Origin: Caprimulgus europaeus
Lineage: Eukaryota > Chordata > Aves > Caprimulgiformes > Caprimulgidae
Direction: 5' to 3'
Length of the DNA stretch: 64,000 nt
NCBI GenBank assembly: GCA_907165065.1
Contig: OU015530.1
Coordinates: 51,744,465-51,808,464, forward strand
The notes under the pieces were generated by a model. The model saw only the letters and a program-made list of their open reading frames with translations. It did no database searches and had not been told where the DNA came from. Shown here one piece after another: positions 26,196 through 37,824 of this stretch (position 1 is the stretch's first letter; each line of letters begins with the position of its first letter). The position numbers were made by a program, and so were the translations under genes.

Positions 26196-27271
26196 GGCAG
26201 AAGGACTGGAATCATGGACAGCTTCTGCTACACAGCTCTGTGTGCACATCGATCACTCCAGCCTTTGCTCATCTCGCAGAGGTGTGGATATGCGGATCCA
26301 TTTTGCCACGCTCGGAAGCACTAGCCAAAAATCCCAGCAGAAGCTCCAGCCCTTTGCTGAGTGGCAGTGGGGGAATCCCTGCCCGCTCATCGTTCCCTCA
26401 CTTCAGAAACCAGCAAGGAAAACGTCTGAGAGGTTTTGTGACATTGTGTATGTAAATTAGGTTAATCCTGTACTTTAATCGAACAATGTCATCTCAGGTG
26501 GTTAATCCTTTTTTCTTATTGATAGAGAACATCCTAATCAAAGACTATAATGACCTCTAGGATCAGTAGCTTAAGCAAATAATAATCAAAATTTCCCCAT
26601 GTTAAAAAGTTCCAGCACCAGATATTTCCCAGGCATTTAAAAGGCATAATGCAAGGAGCACAGTGCAATCACACAGGCTGTGCAATTCCCCTGGAAAAAT
26701 GTTTGCAGAAGTTCCTGTTCTGTTCCCTTAGTTGAATTCACAGGTCACATAGCATTGCACCTTCCTCTTAAAAACTACTCCTAGAAAAAAGCAGTGTTAT
26801 CAGAGTTGGAAAAAGGAGGCATTTCCTTAAAAAGCCAGCCAAGCATTTTACTAGGGAACTTAATTAAAGGATGGAGAATACTTTGGCCGCTTCTGAACAC
26901 GTCAACCAACACAAGGCACAAGACAAACGCATTGGATTCCATATTCGCGTTTCCCCTCGCAGGGGAGGCAAAATCCACGCACGAGGGCTTTACTAAGAAG
27001 AGGGAGGGGACAGAAGACCAACAGGTACCTTCGACAAGCTTCAGGTGATTTGAAATAAGTTATTTTTAAAGCCAAGAGGCCCGCAGCCATCACGTTTCCC
27101 ACCCCTCGGTGCGCCCCCCGCCCTCCCCCGGTACCGAGCCGCCTCCCGGCTGTCGGAGCTGGTGGCCGCGCACCCCCGGGGGTCAAGCCAGCAGGCAAAA
27201 TACACAAATATATTTCCATCAGCACAAGATGGCAACCAGCACTTCTTCCGGGAGAGCAGCTGGATTGATGA

Positions 27272-27291
27272 TTTTTTTTTTTTTTTTTTTT
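27272..27291. repeat. Poly-T run (T20) inside the CpG island
   Basis: A run of 20 T in an otherwise GC-rich neighbourhood. It could be a slippage-prone homopolymer or the A-tail trace of a retrocopy, but nothing next to it supports a retrocopy. Confidence 0.9.
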
Positions 27292-27765
27292 CCTTAAGGG
27301 AGATGATTTAAAAGGCATCCCGAGTAGGTTTAAAAAAATAAAAAATGGCACCAAGACAAATGTTTCCAGTAGTAATGCCGGAGGAAAGGCAAAGTAAAAC
27401 CCCTAGACCCCCCAGCTCACATAAAGACATACACATCGTGGTCATCAACTTGCCGAAGTTGGCCGTGCCCGAGCGAGCGGAGCGCGCCCCCGGCCCCGCC
27501 GCCCCCCGCCCCAGCTCCCTTAGAACGGGGGACGCGCCAACAGCCCCTGCATCCCCAGCGACCCTCTTCGGGGCGGGAGGGACCGGCACTAAGCAAAGGT
27601 GCAGCCTCGCCTGGCTCCCCGGCCGGCTCAGCCCCAGCAGCGGGGGCTCCGCACCCACCGTGCAGGCGCTGAGCAGGGTCTGGGGTCTGGGTGCTGAGCG
27701 GGGTCTGAGCAGGGAGCCCCGCCACTTGCTTACAGTCACTGGAGGCACCAGCAGCAGCCACTTAC

Positions 27766-27816
27766 CATCATGTTTCCTTGCATTTTAGCCGTTTGGAACA
27801 TCGCCTTTTCCTTCAT
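27766..27816 (-). CDS. Putative first coding exon of an unidentified minus-strand gene
   Basis: Reading the minus strand, an ATG at 27816-27814 has A at position -3 and an in-frame TAA stop 60 bases upstream. It opens 17 codons (MKEKAMFQTAKMQGNMM) and then meets ATG|GTAAGT at 27766/27765, a near-consensus 5' splice site. The coding length is an exact multiple of three, so the intron would be phase 0. Internal ATGs at codons 6, 12, 16 and 17 could also serve as starts. The exon sits at one side of the CpG island with GC boxes upstream on the same strand, which fits a promoter-first exon-intron order. I do not recognise the N-terminus, and a next exon could not be identified inside the window. 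It might instead be a non-coding first exon whose splice site is real but whose frame is chance. Confidence 0.35.
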
Positions 27817-27971
27817 TTTTGCCGTGTGTGTGCGTGCGTGTGCTGCTCTCCGAGAGTTACTTAATCCAGCGGCTGGATCACTTTAGTGAAGAACTGGCGT
27901 GGACTTGCGGTGGCTTTTTGGTGTGGAGTGGAGGGGACTACGAGCAGCAGAGGGGGAGGGTGCCTGCTTCC

Positions 27972-27993
27972 TTTTTTTTTTTTTTTTTTTTTT
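27972..27993. repeat. Poly-T run (T22) inside the CpG island
   Basis: A run of 22 T. If the minus-strand transcript begins upstream of about 28000, this would be a poly-A stretch within its 5' UTR. On the plus strand it is followed by CTTCCTC and GTTTCAG, mimicking a strong splice acceptor. Confidence 0.9.
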
Positions 27994-28287
27994 CTTCCTC
28001 GCCGTTTCAGTCTATATTTTTCCTCTTGCCCAAAAAAAACCCCAAAAACACACACCACAAAACAAGGCAATAAAAATAAAGCAGCCCCTGTCAAAGGGGA
28101 GGGCAGGCTCAGTCACCACCCAGCTTCAGCTTTTGCCCTGCGGAGCCGGCAGGGTGGGGCGGGGTGGGACGGGAGGAGGGAGCCGCACACACACCCCCCG
28201 CCCTGGCCATGCCCGGCCACCGCCCCGGGCCCGGGTGGTCCTGCCGAGCCGAGGCCACCTCGGAGGACCAGTCGCAGAAAAAAGTGC

Positions 28288-28311
28288 GGGGTGGGGAGGA
28301 GGGAGGGAGGG
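28288..28311 (+). other. Potential G-quadruplex motif
   Basis: Five G runs of three or four separated by 1-4 bases (GGGG T GGGG AGGA GGG A GGG A GGG) satisfy the usual G-quadruplex pattern on the plus strand. It lies within the promoter region, next to a TATA-like AT patch at 28313-28328. Confidence 0.65.
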
Positions 28312-28870
28312 AATATAATAAATATAAGACATTAAAAGAAGGAGCTGGAGAGGGCGGAGGGGTGGTCGCCCCCTCCCTGGCCGTGCCGGGCTCGCTGCTC
28401 TCTCGGGGGGTGCACACGCCTTTTACAAGCGGGAACCGCGGAGGGTGAGGGAAGGGGGAAAAGGAGCCGCCCCTCCCGCCGTTAACCGTTCACCGGCGAG
28501 AGCCAGGGCTGGTGCAGGGAGGTGGGGACGGGAGCCAGGCTGTCGCGTCTCCATGGCTGCGCCCCGGCCCGCAGCCCCCGCACCGACCCCCCGCTCCTGC
28601 CCGCAGCCCCCCGGGCGCTCCCAGGGACTTGCCCCCACCCCAGGGTTTGGGATCCGGGGGAAAGGCCCCGCTGGGCAGGTGGATGCCGGGGCTCAGCCCC
28701 ATCCCGGGGAAATGCCAAGCCAAGGACAGAGCCCGCACGTGGCTGCAGCTGGACCCCGGCCGTGCCCATCGCTCCCTTCCACCCGTGTCCACGCTTCTGT
28801 CAGGTTTTCCACCGCTGGGAGCTCTAGTCCTTCCGCTGAGCTGCCCCACGTGTGTCTGGAGTAGCTGCTG

Positions 28871-29046
28871 GAAGATGGTCCTCTCCTCCTGTCCTTACCA
28901 GACCATGGCCCTTCCTCACCTTGATGCAGCTTTCCGGGGATACAGCCTTGCCACCCATCCCAAAGGTTTACACCTCAGCCTGCATGCGTGAAAAAAAAAT
29001 CCTTCCAGACAGCTGTCTCTTTTGTCACTCCCTGATTCACCAGAAG
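28871..29046. other. Non-coding flank of the CpG island
   Basis: GC content falls back to the background level. No gene or repeat is recognised before the CR1 scrap at 29047. Confidence 0.5.
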
Positions 29047-29091
29047 TCAATGATCTTAAAGGTTTTTTCCAACCTAAATTCTCTGATTCTA
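29047..29091 (+). repeat. CR1 LINE 3' terminal scrap
   Basis: About 45 bp matching the very end of CR1: 'aatgatcttaaagg', 'ttttttccaacctaaatt' and 'tctgattct'. It is the same terminus as the copy at 15.8-16.2 kb and is severely 5'-truncated. Confidence 0.8.
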
Positions 29092-30506
29092 AGTAATTAC
29101 AGTCATCTCCAGAACTAGGTGCCCACTGATTTCATTTGGCATGAAGAGGACTGCTTCAGACATTGCCCACTCAAAAGAAGAGAAGAAACTCTGACAAGAA
29201 AGTGATTTGCTTAATAGCTGAGAAGGGAAACCAAGAAGAAGCAGTGGAAATTCTTCTTGTCATCCAACGTTTAACCAAGCCAACGGCTAGAGCAAAATCT
29301 CTCTTTTTTTTTTTTTTTTCAGTGGGGGAACTGCAGACCCTGCCATGGGTCCTTTTCTTACACCCATCTGGAGCACCTGGAACTCTGGTCCTTCACAACT
29401 TGTAGTATCTTCATGTCATAGGCAATGGCTGTTCACTAGAAATAGGAAACAACATGTGCAATCTCATAGTGTTGCTCACCCTATATTTTTCCTTAAGTCA
29501 CCCAGCTATTGAAAGATACTCAAACATAAAGTCTGTCACCTAAGATGTTAAGCATGAATCTTGAAAATGAGGGTAATGGGAAGCAAGACACCAAGACACC
29601 CATGGGAAATGCCAACAGCAGATGATGCTAGTGACCCTGAGGATGACCTGTGGGAGCTTTTGTTCCACAAAAATATCACCCCTCACTTGCATGTCTTGAT
29701 TATTTTCTCCCTTATTTTTATTTGGGAACTGCTTACACCTCATACATGGTGCATCTTGAGCAGAAAGTTCTTCATTATGTTCCTCAAACTCCTGTCTCTT
29801 GCTTTCTTTACTTCAATGTTGATGTTTTATCAGGCAGCTCCTGTTGCATCTCAGTATTTTACCCTCAGGTGTTTTAATTATGTATGAATGCAAAATATTT
29901 GTTATCTGCTTCACAGTTAGTAGTCCCATTTGCCTCCTGCATTACTTTATACACCAATTACTTACTGTATATTGAATGCTGGCAATAGTGGGTTTTTGGA
30001 TATTTTTCCCTCAGTTTTGTCATAATGCAGTTACTGGGTTTGTCTGCTCATTGTTATTGGCATAACTGTAGCAATTGACTTGATTAAAACAGCTTTGTTT
30101 AAAGTTGAGACTACTGGCAAAATGCTTAGTTTCACCTTTGGCAGTAACCAGTTGTTGAGCTGGGTTTTGTTTTGTTTTGGTTTTTTAAATTAAACATCAA
30201 CCAGGGTCCATCTGGCCAGCATTTGTACATTATTGCGCTTCCACTTCTGCCATGAACTATGCTATGCTCCCTTCATCATAATCCACAGATTTCGTAAGAA
30301 ATAGGACAGCGTTTTGAAAAGCTGTGTAAAATTAAGACATTGGTGATGGAGAAAAAAAACCCCAACTTATTATGAGAGAGAAAATCTTCACTTGCAGTTC
30401 TTAGTTCTCTTTTTTCCTTTTTTTTTTTTTTTTAACTCAAATTACATTTTGAGAAACGAGGTAGTGAATGGTTTATCTCTGCAAGTTTTATGACCAGAGT
30501 CCACTC
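29092..30506. other. Non-coding stretch, nothing recognised
   Basis: T runs at 29304-29319 and 30418-30433 are the only simple sequence. The frame at 29561-29887 has hydrophobic runs but no homology that I recognise and no splice support. Confidence 0.5.
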
Positions 30507-30638
30507 TTGGAGGTTTCCAAAAGCCAACTGGATAAAGCCTTGAGCAACCTGGTCTGATCTCAGAGCTCACCCTGCTCTGAGTAGGAGGTTGGTCTACAGA
30601 ACTCCTGAGGTTCCTTCCAGCCTAAATTATCCTGGAAC
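30507..30638 (+). repeat. CR1 LINE 3' end fragment
   Basis: It shows the CR1 blocks 'cttggaggtttcc', 'actggataaagccttgagc', 'aacctggtctgatctcag', 'gagtaggaggttgg' and 'ctcctgaggttccttcc', ending near 'cctaaattatcctgg'. This terminus ('cctgaggttccttcc') belongs to a different CR1 subfamily from the copies ending 'gatcttaaaggtc'. Confidence 0.88.
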
Positions 30639-32586
30639 ACATAAGATCACAACATTCTGAACTGAGTGACCTTTTTTTATTACAGATTAAAATGTCTGTT
30701 CAACAAATGACTGTTGTGTCACTTCCTAAGATGATTCCCAAACTGCATCCCTCGTGTTCTCAAAGACTTCAAGTTCTGCTGATCATGACTTTGGCTGATA
30801 CTTTTCATGTCTGAACCACTTTGGTTTGGGTGATGGAACAGCTAAGACTTGCTCTTGGATCTTGAGGAGTGAAGCTAAGTCATGCTGCAGATTTGTACCC
30901 CAAGCTAGAGCCATTGCAAATGCTCAGTGAAATTGCCCTTCAGCTTTGGGGCATTCAAGTGATAGTACCACATTACTCCCTCACGTACATTAACACCATT
31001 GGACTCCTTTTTATCTAGCATTCAAACAACAGTTGAGCTTTTCTTCTTGTTGGACATGCCTGCCCTCCATGTCATTTTAATGGAAAGTCACTAGAGCTGC
31101 AACCAATACTTAACTTACTGAACAAGGAATCCACTTTTTTATGATTAGGAAGTGAAATGGTGAATGCAGAAAGATGATCTGAAATTTCCTCCACGTTTTT
31201 GTAGGGGACATTTTTAACTTTCTTTGAGTAATATCGAAGGATAGCAAATCACCCTGGGACCCAAGAAGGTAATACGATTTAAGCAGCTAAAAAGCTTGCT
31301 GTGGCTATTCTGAATATAAGGCCAAAGATCTGGCACTGGTAACCTCAACATGAAAATGTTTCTTCATTATGTCAGGCTTTTTATCAGAGGAAAATTGTCA
31401 AAATTCATAACTTTTGCATTCATTGGTTTAGTTCCAGTGCACCTCCTTTGTCAGTAGGGCCAGTTTTGATATAAACATGGGAAAGGTCAGCCCAGACTCA
31501 GCTGCATCGTATCAGCAAGATCTTAAGTGAAACCCTGGTATAAGGAAGGTGTTTTTTGCAATCTGTCTATTTGTACCCAAGGTACATACCAGGAGAAAAA
31601 CCCTGGGAACTCAGACAGGCTTCATTCTATATCTGATCTAGAAAGATTCTCCATATCTCAGGTACTATGACAAAACCAACATGGCATCTTCATCCACCAA
31701 AATTTTTATAGGCCATTTTGAGGAAAAGTGCTTTTCTCACATCCATCACAGAATGAGATACATGGAAAAAAAAGTGCCTTGTAGATACTCTATTCTTTGG
31801 GTTTCAGTACTCTGAGGCTGACTTTCTTTATCTGAAAAGGAACACAGGCTACAATGCTTACATCCTATTCACAATACTTTATTTAAAGCTATGATGATAA
31901 GAGAGTGGGAGAATTTATTTTATCAAATAAAACTCATTCAATGCATTTGATGCTGGCTCTCATTCTCACTAGCCAAACGAGCCTAGGAACAGTCCTTCTG
32001 AATAGAAGGAAAGAATTAATTTCACACAGTATTAGCTGACTGCACAGCACAGACTTTTATTTATTCTGTATTTTTAAAGAAAAATATTTTAAGGATGTAA
32101 GATCACAGACAAATACAACAGCTGTTGTACTAAGTGCCAGTTCTAGGAGTGTCAGGATTTCACTTCCTCTTAATTTAAGGTTACTTTTTATTCTCCCCAA
32201 TAAAAAAATTTGTGCTTTCCAAATATAACAATTGGCTTTATCCGCCTCAGTCAGACCCTTTTGCAAGGAACCCACCTCTTTCCCGTTAGCCTGATCCTAC
32301 AAGCCTGTGCTCAGGTTTCTCTCCAGCCTTTCAGGATGGTGCTCTCTAAGATCTGGCCAAGTCATACTATACCTTCTGCCTGAATTCTCCCCATCTCTAA
32401 CATCCTATCAGACCCAGGTCCACAGGACAATGTTTCATCATGAGACCCATGTCTTCTTCCCTTCACTAGGTCAGTAGGTTGAACTGAGCATCAGGGGAAT
32501 CTGATTTGCATTTTCTGTCAAGCAAGCAGGAAAGCTAGTGCTTTTCAATAGAAACACTAAGGAGGAACCTAACCTAAATGCTTGAG
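30639..32586. other. Non-coding stretch, nothing recognised
   Basis: No gene or recognisable mobile element. Frames are under 75 codons. Confidence 0.55.
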
Positions 32587-33125
32587 ATCAGAGGATCATT
32601 CAGGGTGGAAGGACCTCAGGAGGACTCTAGCCAAACCTTATGTTCAAGCAGGGTCAGCTCTGATGTCAGACCAGGTTGCTCAGGGCTTTGTCAAGTCACA
32701 GTCTTGAATTCCTCCAGGGACGGACACCTCACAGCCTCACTGTTCTGAGAGTTGACTGTTCTCACAGGGAAAAATATTTTCCTTATATTCAGTTTATTTT
32801 GTTTCAGCTTATACCCATTGCCTCTCACCATCATGCCGTTCCTCACTGTGAAGAGCTTGGCTCCATCTTCTTGATAACCTCTCCAAGAAACTGGAAAGCT
32901 GCTATCAGGTCCTCCTAAACCCATCTCTTTCCCAGAATGAACAAGTCCACCTCCCCCAGCCTCTCTGCAAGGGGTAAGTGTTCCAGCCCTTGACCATCTT
33001 CGTGGCCTTCTGCCGAACTTGCTCCAATTTGTATCAGTCTTGTACTGAGGGACCAAAACTGGACCACAGATGCGGTCTAATGAGTGCTAAGAAAAGGAGA
33101 TAATTGCTGAGGGAAAGATCTTCTG
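32587..33125 (-). repeat. CR1 LINE 3' region
   Basis: On the plus strand this is the reverse complement of CR1: 'aggatcattcagggtggaa', 'ggacctcaggagg', 'caggttgctcagggcttt', 'tcttgaattcctccaggg', 'gccccattgcctctcacc'-like sequence around 32812-32830, and 'cttgctccaatttgtatc'. The 'ggacctcaggagg' terminus makes it the same subfamily group as the 30.5 kb copy, in the opposite orientation. Frames at 32676-32918 and 32691-33056 are parts or shadows of this element. Confidence 0.9.
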
Positions 33126-36100
33126 TAGTACTTGCTTTGCTGTTAAAACATTTAAGAGGAATGGGATTGGTGTTACTTCCTGGAACTCTTTTTTTTTTTT
33201 TTTTTTTTCCCTGTGTAGTACTACTAAATACCATTATGGAATATATTTACTTTCACTAAAGCTCTGTTCCTGGCTTCTATTAGGTTTGCACAATATAACA
33301 CTCAACCATTTCATTTGGGATATCACCACTTTTTTTTTTTTAACCTTTACTTGAGATTGTGTAGGTTACTGCCAACATAGTCACTGCATGGCGACTCCTC
33401 TCCTCATGTTCTCCACCCTATTTCTTTGCAAGCATAGCCATTCACTTCTCATCCCCCCCAGTGAGACACAGGACTAAGCAACTTCACATGCTTGGGGAAT
33501 TTGCAATGGCATAGCTAAAACCTGTTGCCTTTGAGAAAAGACTTACTGATGTGTTTCTGTTACATCAATAGAGACGTATTTTCCCCAAGGCATAATTGGA
33601 CAGTTTATTTGTCATATACCAACTCCATCCTGGGGGAAACAGTGGGGAGCTCGACACATCTGATTTCTCCTAACACTACTTACACACTAAATGCAAATAT
33701 ATGTGCTTTGACATTTGGTTCTTAGAAAACATGGTAATTTTTTAGATTTACCAGGGATTTGGCTTGAGAGACATCACTGCTAGACAGCTACCTGGAATGC
33801 AGTCAACTCCCCATTATCTGTGAGTGAATTATTCAGTTGCAAATAGACCATAGCATTGGTACAGAGATTCCCCAGCTTGTTTTCTTGTAGTTCATGATAA
33901 ACCCAAGAGCTTACAGGCTCACATGGGGCACTGTGTTCATGTTGCTATGCTGACACCTCAACTAGCCTAGACAGAAACTTCCACTGTGCTCTCATAAAAG
34001 CAGATTGGATGGGAGATCTCAAACTAAGATCCACAGCACCAATGGATGTGCTATATTTTTACTTTTTCAGGTAAAAGTACCAAGTATATATTTCAAATTC
34101 TGGGACTGAAATGAGTCCATGACCATACTGACATGTGAGGTTTCTTGACAGCTGCAGGCTAGGACAGTAGGGCAAAATCTAGAGGATTTCTACTAGAAGT
34201 ATAGATTCCCCCTTAAAGCTTCTGTTTTTTCGCATTTACAGCTTCTAAACTCCATTAATAAAAGCTAAAAATATAGAGAATTCAAATAATTACTCTTCCA
34301 TTAATGAAATTGCTCAATTTGCTAAGGGATTCAGAGTAGGAGGAAAAGCATTCAGAATATAATTTCTGCATAACGGTTGGCTGTATGAAATTTAAATATC
34401 TGGAAATGCTAGGAAAATTTGGGCAGACTCATTAGATTCACCAGTGGTAACAGGAAAACACTAATAGGAAGCATTACAGACCCTGTTTTTGAGGCAGGTA
34501 GCACTTCTGGTTAATCAGAGCTAGTATTTTCATACTTTAGAAACTACAAATCCTCTAGTACATACACATCATTAATCTCTTCTGGCAAGTGCACCCTTAA
34601 ATGTACTTTGGATTTCCAGCTGGACTGCACCTTTTCCAGTGCCTAACCAATGGATCACATTGTCTTTGCTAAATTAAGAGTATGCTGTGTTACCCAGCTT
34701 CTCCCAGCAGAAGTGGGTACTTCAGAGTTTTAAAAGACAAACACATAAAAATACACAAAAGCATAACTAAAGCATAGTACGCTAAAAGCAACATATGTGC
34801 TGAGTTTTTTCATTAACACTGTATTGAAAATATAGACAGATTTGTGTTTAACATCTTAAAGTTTGTTATGCAACAGATTTTAATCCTCTAAAACAGTTTC
34901 AATTTAATTTCAATGCCATTCTGACAGTTAGATTTTTTAATGACAATTATGTTGAGAAGCCAAAAAGCATCAAAGTCCCCTTCATTCAAGTGTTCGCTCC
35001 TGACAGTGATTCCAGCCAAGTTGGAAAGATATCAAAACCACAAGTCCTAGAACCAAGAAGAACCTCACATATTGCCAAAAAAAAATCTAAGTGTTAAGGG
35101 CCAAGCAAGCTCATCCCATTGAAATCATCAGAAGTCTTGCCATTGAACCCCACAGCTACAGCCAGGGTCTAGCCATAGACTTTCCTCCAGTGTGCAACAC
35201 CACCACAAGTCAAGCTCACTATTGGTATAAAATACTACAGTTCCCACTGTAGCCAAGTAGAAAATCTGGACCCACGAATGAACCTTCTTTTTAACACATG
35301 CCCTAGTGATGGCGTATTGCTCAGAAGGCATTCTGCCTTTAGTATATGTTGTTTCACTATTTCAATGCAGTAGTCTTGCAGATAACTTATTTTGTGAATA
35401 TCAATGTATTTCAATTTAATTCATGAAATTGTATAGGATCTTTTAGGTAGACAATTTAGTGCTTGCCAACTTCCATTAATTTTAAACTAGACTCTCTAGC
35501 CTGGAAGACATACTGAAACATTCTAATTTCAGATCAGGTGGGTCTATGTTTTGATTAAAGAGCCAATTTTTTTTTTTTTTTTTCCTTTCATTGTGATATG
35601 GATGATTACATTTCTCTGCTAATTATCTCTATCACCTCAGAACACCCTGTGCCTGAGAAAAATACTTCAACAAAATAAGACTACATTTAATTGCATTACT
35701 CCTTTTTTTTTTGTAAGGAGAAGCCTGTCAATTCACTTGGAGCTCTGCTCCACCTTGAGAGCAATGTTAATGCTTCTGGCTGTTGGATGATGTTCCTACC
35801 ACATCTGCAGATATTTTTTGCTCCCATTTTCAGTAGAATTTCATTACAGTGGATGACCAAAATCTTCCAACTTAGGTGTTGTAACAGACAATTTATTCTT
35901 CCTAGATGTGTGCAGTAAGTTAAAACTCAAATTCTCAGTTATTTGAGATTAGGTACATAAGTCCTTTTGAAGAGGTGGGTATCATGCCTACAAATAATGT
36001 GTATTGTCTCTTGGTATGAACCAGTTGTAAGGATGATGTTATGGAGTTCACCAAAGTCAAGGCTTTAGTTAATCTGTTGAGACAATCACTTGACTTTCAT

Positions 36101-37636
36101 TATTTGAGTTTATGAAAGTGTGAAGTCTCTAGGGAAGGGTCTACTTTTTATCACATTTATAAAATGGTGGAGCAAACAGTGCCTTGACTTCTATCCAACA
36201 ATATATTGCCTTAGAATATTTTTTTTTCTAGTATTAGTAAGATGAGACCAGGCCAAGAGTTTGTCTCTGAGTGCCTAAAACATTTAGGAACTCTAGTCAA
36301 GGATCTAATTGCTTTTGTCAGGTTTCAGCTCTAAAACAAGGTATTTAGAATGCAAACGATAACTTATATCACCATTTTGCCTTCAATCAAAGACTCTGTG
36401 CTGCCTAATATGGGACCAGCACTTCTCCTAGTGGAAGCAAAAGAAGCTTTGAGAAACTTATTATTAATTTTTCTAGATGTCAGGGTAGTTTGCCAGCTTT
36501 GGGGTTAAGAGAACCAAAGTTTAAACCTGCCTCAGACTTAATTTTCATTAAAAGATGTGGTCATATCTTTTTTACGTGGAATGGTCATAATAGATATGGT
36601 TCTATCTATTTTAAGTGGAATCATAAATTAATATATCTTCATAATTTGCTTTCTAATGCATTCTATTGTGTCTAATTTAGACACAATCATTTAAATGTGG
36701 TGAAACAGCTAAATAAGGAAAACGGTGTTCATTGCAACAAATGCCTGTACAGCAGCAAAGAACAACCTCTAGAAGTCCCATCAAAAAGAACAAGGATTCT
36801 GCCATCCTCCACTTACAAAGACACATAGATATAAATGGATAAACCAAATCCACTGACTGTAATGGGGTTTAGGAAATTCAGCTATTGGTGCTGATTATGG
36901 GGTTATGAGTGGGATCTCTGATGACTCTCAGTTAACTTGGGCAGATACACTGTGTTTAAATAAATAAATAATACAGCACTGTTCTGCTGCAATACAGTGA
37001 TGATGCAGAAAGTAGCTTGCTGGTGTTCTACAGAAAGATATGAGAAAATATACCCCTTGCTCAAAACTTTGTCCCTCCCCCTCTGTAATCACCCCAAAGG
37101 AGTAGAAGCCCAGGCAGCTCACCTGGCTCCCAAATGACGACCCTGCATGGAGGAGCACCAAAGCTTGCGCTATCCCTTTGGAGCCAACGACTTTATGCCT
37201 GGAGTGTGTTGGGAAAAGATGGCATATGTCGTGATCTGATCACTCTGTCATCATTACAGCTCCTTTGCATGTGGCACAGAGGAGCATAATTTGAAACAGT
37301 CTTTGGGGTGCTACCACCTCTAGCAAGCGCATTCCCTGGCTGATCTCAAAATTAAGGAGTTTTAAAGATGTGTTTTCCAGAGCAGCAGTGAGCGAGGGAT
37401 CCTGGCCAAGGCTGTTGGCAGGAGAAGACTTTTTGCTGTGTACTCGGTGGACAAGTGAAGGCCATGGCTGTGATGAAAAGCAGGATGCTTGTCTGGTATG
37501 CAGTGTGGAGCCTCTGTATGATTTCAGTGGGCTTTCATTATCTACTTTGTTTTCTATTTCAGTCTTAGTTGTTCTCTTTCTGTTTTTCTGAGACAGGAAT
37601 AGAGTTCAGTGGCTGGTTTGGCAAAAGGACATTTAC
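33126..37636. other. Non-coding stretch with homopolymer runs
   Basis: T runs lie at 33189-33208 (T20), 33330-33341 and 35567-35583 (T17). A possible scrap of an ancient repeat lies at 35112-35150 (listed separately). No gene is supported. Confidence 0.5.
35112..35150. repeat. Possible ancient amniote repeat scrap
   Basis: 'cccattgaaatcatcagaag' followed by 'tcttgccattgaacccc' resembles the near-palindromic part of an old amniote repeat (two 'ccattga' halves flanking 'gaagtctt'). It is short and diverged. Confidence 0.3.
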
Positions 37637-37824
37637 TTATAATTTTTTTGCATAATAAAATATAATTAGAAAATGTAAATATAACTTAACTCCATTACTG
37701 CAGTGAACAATAAAATAACCACAATACAGGCTACTCTGGTTTTCCGATAATACATCATCCAAATTATACACCACATCTCCATTAGGCAGTCCTTTTCCAC
37801 AAAATTCATCTTGCCTTGTCATGG
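37637..37824 (-). CDS. Candidate minus-strand exon, unidentified
   Basis: On the minus strand a strong splice-acceptor pattern (TTGGTTTTGTTTTTCAG, ending at 37825) is followed immediately by CC and an ATG at 37822-37820. The frame from that ATG is open for 61 codons (start MTRQDEFCGKGLPNGDVVYN), while the other two frames hit stops within about 15 bases. No convincing splice donor lies within the open frame, and I do not recognise the protein. It may be a 5' coding exon, part of a non-coding RNA, or chance. Confidence 0.2.

Larger units (their letters stand above)
16243..27049. other. Long gene-free stretch; possible first intron
   Basis: I found no supported exon, RNA gene or young mobile element in about 10.8 kb. 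Simple sequence includes T runs at 17470-17478, 17515-17527 and 19305-19317, a G/A-rich patch at 22088-22112 (GGGAGGGAGGG) and an AT microsatellite at 23139-23173. Ancient repeat fragments are suspected at 18090-18172 and 26145-26195. If the minus-strand gene starting at the CpG island is real, this stretch would be intronic. Confidence 0.45.
27050..28870. promoter_or_regulatory. CpG-island promoter region
   Basis: This is the only segment of the window with sustained high GC and many CpG dinucleotides. The GC-rich cores are at about 27090-27190, 27450-27720 and 28130-28800, separated by two long T runs and an AT-rich patch. It contains GC-box (Sp1-type) motifs, including GGGGCGGGG at 28156-28164, a CCCGGGCCCGGG palindrome at 28224-28235 and a G-run cluster at 28288-28311. 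Vertebrate CpG islands of this size usually mark the start of a gene, often a housekeeping or developmental one. The several GC-rich frames of 100-159 codons on both strands overlap one another and are expected from base composition alone. The best transcript evidence points to the minus strand (see 27766-27816). Confidence 0.8.

Noticed and set aside
27345..27788. 147-codon plus-strand and 146-codon minus-strand frames
   Set aside because: They overlap each other and the proposed minus-strand first exon and intron, and their proline/glycine/alanine/arginine-rich composition follows from GC content.
28445..28991. Overlapping frames of 100-159 codons on both strands in the CpG island
   Set aside because: High GC lowers stop-codon frequency. 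Several frames are open at once on both strands and none has a recognised domain or clear splice structure.
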